Positions 59,066 through 64,000 of a DNA stretch of 64,000 bases are shown here, one piece after another (position 1 is the stretch's first letter; every line of letters begins with the position of its first letter). The position numbers and the translations under genes are program-made. Source of the stretch: Echinarachnius parma (taxonomy: Eukaryota; Echinodermata; Echinoidea; Clypeasteroida; Echinarachniidae); contig JBAMJV010002050.1 in assembly GCA_037951105.1 (NCBI GenBank), forward strand, positions 56,801-120,800, read 5' to 3'. The notes below the pieces were generated by a model. That model ran no database searches. It had not been told where the DNA came from and saw nothing but the letters and a program-made list of their open reading frames with translations.

Positions 59066-59303
59066 TATGAAATATGGGGGATAACTGAATAACTTTGCGT
59101 GGATACTAAATCATCATGAATTTGTTATACATTGGCCGGATGTATCGTTGGACGGGTTGTGGGGGCGGGATTGAGGCGCCCGAGTCTATTTTGTCTTACT
59201 ATTTAAATGATGACTGTGGGATATTTAGTAAAGTTTTAAAGTGGTGTATGTCATCATCGTCTTTCTCTTACAAAAACCCGCGGATTTCCGCGGGTACAGC
59301 TAG

Positions 59304-60250
59304 TCGGTATATGATTGAAGTCTCAACTGATATCACAATTGGAAAAATCTTATGAACTACTAACAAACTTGAAAAAGACATAATGGTTTCCCCCGCAGAG
59401 TTGTCATGGTGAATACACAGGTTGTATACATGCGAGGACAAATAAAATAATCAATGAGTTATGGAGCCTTTTCACATTAGCGAAAATGCGTGATTTCAAT
59501 CATGATTTGAGTTATTTTTCACTCCAATCACGGTATTTTTGACGGTGTGAACACTAATTGGAATCACAAATCGCGGAACTCAAATCATGGTCCAGAGGTG
59601 TTTTCAAATCATGATTCACTCAAATCACAGTGCGAATCGGTAGTGTGAACGGCTTGACCTCCAAAACATGATTTGGGAGGCGGAGCTTACGTGACCTTAC
59701 ATGCACTTTCACCAATAAAAGGGGCGCTCTTCGCTTCGAATGCAGTCATGCAGTGTAGTACTAGCGTTCTCCTTGTTTGATTGACAAGAACGTCTCCAGA
59801 AACTGTGATTATAATCACAGTTCTTTTTCGTAGTGTGAAAGCACCGTGATTGTAAACATAACTCCAATCATGATTGCAATTACCAGTGTGAAAACGCTCT
59901 AAGTTGAACGGCTTCCAAACCTCAAGGCCTTGTGGACATAATGGTTTTCCCCGCAGAGTGTACATGGTCATGGTGAATAGCCACATGTATCCATGCGAGG
60001 AAAAATCGCTGAAACGATGAAACAATCGTTCATCATTCAGAAGAATCTTACAATGATGTCGGTATATAATTGAAGTCTCAAATTATATCTCAATTGGAAA
60101 AATCTTTATGAACTACTAACAAACATTGAGAATACAAATACCAACAAACTTGAAAAAGACATAATGGTTTCCCCCGCAGAGTATAAATTGTCATGGTGAA
60201 TACACAGGTTGTATACATGCGGGGACACATAAAAGACTCAATGAGTTATG
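59304..60250. repeat. Direct duplication of ~190 bp flanking a MITE
   Basis: TCGGTATATGATTGAAGTCTC through CAATGAGTTATGG (59,304-59,463) is repeated at 60,059-60,250 with small changes, and segments such as CATAATGGTTTTCCCCGCAG (59,938) form a third partial copy. Confidence 0.75.
59464..59899. mobile_element. MITE with GAGCGTTTTCACA ends, 436 bp
   Basis: Ends GAGCCTTTTCACA and TGTGAAAACGCTC are inverted (one mismatch). AATCATGATT and ATCACGG/CCGTGATT motifs recur inside in both orientations. The parallel sequence at 60,239-60,255 (GAGTTATGGTTGAACGG) lacks the insert. Confidence 0.75.
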
Positions 60251-61928
60251 GTTGAACGGTGTGACATAGAAAGCTTCCAAACCTCACCGCCCTTTGGACC
60301 TGTTGGACATATACCCAGGGAGCAAAGGGGGTTATACAGACATGGAATGTTATAAAAGGTTGGGGCCCATAATTGTCTTCTAGGACCTTGTAGAAGCACA
60401 ACCTAGGTGCACAACCTCGCGAACTAGCTACTGGAAGTCCACAAAACACATAGGAAGGATTTTACCCCTACTGTACGTTAAAAGCGCCTTAAATCCTTAG
60501 GGTTCATGAATGTTCTACTCTGCTATTTTCACGATTACACCCATACGCATGTTGCTATCATCGCATTTCTTCGGATATGTCTTCCATAGATAGTTGTGCA
60601 TCTTTTGATACCAAATAGTGCCTTTATATATCTATGGTTTTTATGTCACGTGTTTTTATATGTCACGTGTCAGACATAGAAAATGAAATTTCACATACTC
60701 TTATGGACAAAAATGTATGGAAATGTTTCAGATTATGGAATAACACATTTTATATCTGCAAAACCATATACTGAATGTTGAATGGCATTTGATATGATTT
60801 AAAAACAATACACTGGCAAAACAAATGATAAAACAATACAAAACAAAAGAATTTGAAACAAGGAACACACATAACAATACTAATTGTAATAATTATAATG
60901 ACAATGAGATGGCTGCTATATAGCGAATATTCTGTCTATTTGACGCTCACGGCGCATCATCAAGTTTATTCCCAGAGTCCCAGTCATTGGATATTGTAAC
61001 AAATCTAGAACACAAAGTACACATTTCCACTCCCTGGGGAGTCTTCCAGCCTGGCACCTTGTATGCGAATACAGTGCTAAAGAATCACGTTCCATCCGTC
61101 CGGGCACTTTCTGGTTCCAAACTCGGGACCTAATGATTGGAAGGCATGTGTCCTTCCAATCTGTATTACAAGCAAAACCGTAATAATATATTTCAAGCCT
61201 TTGTAAATATTTTCAGCTCTAGAAAGGTATATAAAATAACCATAAAATCAATAATGATTACAATGATTGTAAACCATGTATTTGCTTTCTTTTTTTATTG
61301 TGTATAATATTTCAAACAAAACAATTGTGTTGTTATGCATTGTCGCATTTTACATTACGAACCTGCAAACATTTTGGTTGTGATTATCACTCAATATTAT
61401 AATACGGGGCTGGGAATAAGAGGGTGTATCGACATCGTTTAGAAATACAAAGTCAAAATAAAAGGGTATGAAAGCTGACATATCTTTGGGATGAGGCTTT
61501 TCCCACTGATTAGATGACATTTCGTGTAAAGCACAACTACCATTCATAATAAGAAGAAAAGCCAAGAAGTACACTTATATTCCTACATTGTACTCAAGGA
61601 AGGGGGTAAGTATTGGTATCAAGGCTAGCCTGATGAAGATCCTAAAAGAAGGGACAAACTACAAAGTGATGCATTTAACAACCATCCTCTTGCGCCATAT
61701 CACATAAAGAAATCAGTTCTTTTTAGATGCCAATATGGTATTTTCACAAATGTGAAATACACTAGCCTATAATTTTGGATATGTTGATTTATACTTCTAA
61801 ATCATTTTTTGCTGAATGATATCCCTCTAAAACTAAACAGCATACATTTGTGTACAGTACATCATCCGCTAAATAGTAACAATGATGTACTCGACAGTCA
61901 TTTAGGTTTTAAAGTTAAACCAAAGATG
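60251..61928. other. AT-rich spacer, no gene
   Basis: No coding exon recognised. A TATATAGCG motif at about 60,916 followed by a possible degenerate tRNA-like stretch (61,075-61,145, minus) suggests an old SINE. Confidence 0.35.
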
Positions 61929-63243
61929 TCTTCTTCTTCTTCTTCTTCTTCTGGTGTAGTACAGTCCACCTACTGGTGTATCGCGTACTGGTTTGGCGGG
62001 CACAGTGCAGTATGTACAGTTCAATAATAAAATGACTAAGTTCTATGTGCATTTAAAAAGATGCTCGTCTCCCACTAACGAAGCTGGGTTTCCTGTACCT
62101 TCTGCCGAAACTGGTCTACAGATGTGCAGTTGACCATGTCCTTTGGCAGAGCATTCCACAGTCGGATGGAGTCAGGGAAGAATGCTCGTTGGTACAGGAG
62201 AGTTCTTGCAAATGGAACAATGAATTTCTGTGTGTGTCCTCTTTGAGATGTTATTGCAGGTTGGAGGTGTTCGCGTGGGATGTCGATGAGATAATGCACT
62301 ATCCTGTACACCATCACCACCTTGAACTGGGCTCTCCGTTCCAGCAGTGTCGGCCACTGAAGTTGATGAAGCATTGTTGTGACACTGCTTGTACGTCGGA
62401 AGTCGTTGTATATGAACCGAGCGTAACGGCGTTGTATCATCTCCAGTTTGTTGATGTTTTTTTGGGTAGAGGGATCCCAGACTGTGCAGGCATACTCTAC
62501 AATGGGGCGGATCAGAGCCTTGTAGCAAAGCACCTTCGTGTTGCGCGGACAAGGTCCGATGTTACGTTGCAGGAAGGCACTTGCAGAGCTAGCCTTTTTT
62601 GCGACAGCATTGGCGTGTTGGTTCCAGCTGAGGTCTTTTGCTAGATGCACCCCAAGGTACTTGGCTGAGTCTGGGCTGTCAAGTGTGTGGTCATGGATTG
62701 TGTAGCGGAAGGTTATGGGCTTCTTCTTCTTGGAGACATGAAGTACTTGGCATTTCTTTGGGTTGAAATCCATTAGCCAATCCTTTTTCCACCTCTCGAG
62801 TGAGGTTAGGTCTTCTTGGAGTTGGGTGGCATCGGCTTCTGTCCTTATGTCTCGGTACAACATGCAATCGTCTGCAAACAATCTCACCTTGGTGTTTGGT
62901 GATACGTACTCCGGGAGATCGTTAACGAATAGGAGGAAGAGGAGGGGCCCTAGCACACTTCCTTGGGGTACGCCGGATGTGACTTCTGATGTTTCTGAAG
63001 TTACTCCTTCCAAGACAACTTGTTGAGATCTGTCCTTGAGGAAGTTTCTGATCCAGTTATGAGTCGTGCTGGTAATTCCATAGAAGTCCAATTTATACAA
63101 AAGTCTTGCATGGGGAACCTTGTCAAAGGCTTTGGACAGGTCTAAGAGGATGACATCACTCTGTGCTCTGGAGTCAAGGCTCTTCGCTAGATCTTGAATT
63201 GCCAGTATCAGTTGTGTCTCACATGAACGTTTCTTGCAGTTAA
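61929..63243 (-). pseudogene. 5'-truncated LINE with open reverse transcriptase frame
   Basis: The minus strand is open from about 63,243 to a stop at 62,075, some 385 codons. In order: RSCETQLILAIQDL, VILLDLSKAFDKVPH (catalytic Asp, motif A), GVPQGSVLGPLLF, RLFADDCMLY (catalytic Asp pair), KYLGVHLAKDLSWN, ALIRPIVEYACTVWDP, RRYARFIY, ALPKDMV and FRQKVQ. This is the reverse transcriptase and thumb of a CR1/L2/jockey-like LINE. The N-terminal part of the domain (up to QHGF) and the endonuclease are absent. The 3' UTR runs to a (GAA)n tail, seen as (TTC)n at 61,929-61,951. Intact frame but truncated, so a fairly young dead copy. Confidence 0.88.
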
Positions 63244-63599
63244 CTACTAACAGGAAACGCTCTGAGGTTCCTCAGTGAGAACCGTGTTTGAATAAACCGC
63301 TTAATTATCTGCCCTTAATTCAACTTGACAAAGTGAGCAATTAATGGATGGGAATTTCCATGTCCTACTCCTAGTCTTTAATGCACAAATCTGAAGACTG
63401 GTTTCTTGATTATCTGTGGTGTTCGGGTATTAAGTGGCTCACAGAGTTTTCACCAATGTCAATGATGACATCATTACATGTGTCTGAATAACGAAGGATC
63501 TTAACTCTGGTATACTGAAATGTGAAAGCCACCACCCTAATTTACACATCTTTATGAAATTAGTGCGACACTTTTGACCATTACATTAGGTGATGGGTA
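63244..63599. other. Spacer, nothing recognised
   Basis: No gene, RNA or clear repeat is visible. Confidence 0.4.
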
Positions 63600-64000
63600 A
63601 TGCACTTATTATGAAATACGGCTACACTGTTACAAAAATGGGCAATATCTTACCCAATATTTTGCCCAACGTTGGGCCGATAGTAACCCTACCAACTACT
63701 GGGCAATATTTTAACTGTTGGGACATTAATGTGCCCAACTGTTGGGTTATTACGTATATTTACCCAATATAGCAAAAAGCTAGATAGTCATTGGGTCAAC
63801 CCCCCCCCCCCCCCCCCCTCCCCTTAGCAAAAAGCTAGATCCGCCCCTGAATGTTGTTGGGACATTAATGTGCCCAACTGTTGGGTGATATTTTGAACTA
63901 CGTTTTTGGGCCATTAATATGCCCAACAATTTCTAATGAGTCCTGGAAACACATGCAATCACTGACCTAATGTAACCATAGCTGTTTAATCCATCACCCT
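63600..64000. repeat. Reiterated CCCAACTGTTGGG palindromes with a poly-C MITE end
   Basis: GGGCAATATTTT, CCCAAC.GTTGGG and GGACATTAATGTGCCC recur several times in both orientations. At 63,785-63,848 this is interrupted by a C tract and GCTAGATCCGCCCCTG, the right terminus of a hAT-like MITE; AGCAAAAAGCTAGAT stands on both sides of the tract. Confidence 0.6.

Larger units (their letters stand above)
57749..59303 (+). mobile_element. Non-autonomous Helitron, 1,555 bp
   Basis: Begins TCTATTATATTATC after an A and ends with a stem-loop ACCCGCGGATTTCCGCGGGT, a short spacer and CTAG before a T. Helitrons start TC, end in a hairpin plus CTRR, and insert between A and T without duplication; all are met. 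The related DNA at 60,037-60,075 reads AAGAATCTTACAATGATG then TCGGTATATAATTGAAG, the same flanks joined with no insert. No Rep/helicase frame is present. It carries a GC-rich block (57,790-57,975) unlike its surroundings and a tandem repeat (58,418-59,065). Confidence 0.85.

Noticed and set aside
62189-62644. Plus-strand frame of 151 codons
   Set aside because: Antisense shadow of the LINE reverse transcriptase.

Overview
The window looks like AT-rich nuclear DNA from a marine invertebrate, most likely a deuterostome such as an echinoderm. The reasons are small protein-coding exons with canonical GT/AG introns, a NOX5-type NADPH oxidase, an AKR1A-like aldo-keto reductase, a decayed GH3-domain gene, and a very dense, nested load of LINEs, tRNA-derived SINEs, hAT-like, TTAA-type, pogo/Tigger-like and mariner-like miniature elements and a Helitron. 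The species is inference; nothing in the sequence fixes it. There is no bacterial or viral organisation.

Layout. 1-20,240 holds no host gene that I can support: foldback elements, long poly-G/poly-C tracts, an 18-copy 52-bp minisatellite (8,703-9,638), and a transposon nest (13.7-18.8 kb) in which LINE 3' ends flank a 3.2-kb inverted-repeat element that itself contains at least three smaller elements. 20,244-32,315 (+) is a complete six-exon aldo-keto reductase gene, 333 codons, all introns phase-consistent, with transposons in its introns. 32.3-43.3 kb is intergenic: a 170-bp foldback, LINE and SINE pieces, three pogo-like MITEs, and a CACCTGAGC-type element built of 323-bp tandem repeats. 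43,341-51,311 (-) is the C-terminal 861 codons of a NOX5-like NADPH oxidase in nine exons, with an unusual ~300-residue insertion in the dehydrogenase half; its 5' exons were not found. 55.4-57.1 kb (+) is a broken GH3-domain gene that keeps an intron. 57,749-59,303 is a non-autonomous Helitron with a matching unoccupied site at 60,050. 61.9-63.2 kb (-) is a 5'-truncated LINE with an open reverse transcriptase frame.

The two host genes converge (AKR on +, NOX5 on -) but share no evident pathway beyond both using NADPH: the reductase would reduce carbonyls in the cytosol, the oxidase would move electrons across a membrane to oxygen.

Most interesting structural signal: in both genes, exon edges have been copied in tandem into neighbouring non-coding DNA and are now decaying. 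I see four copies of the AKR exon 4 tail, about four of the NOX5 NADPH-exon tail, three of the NOX5 last exon and one of a NOX5 membrane exon. This is separate from the transposon load and suggests a local process of short tandem duplication acting across exon boundaries.
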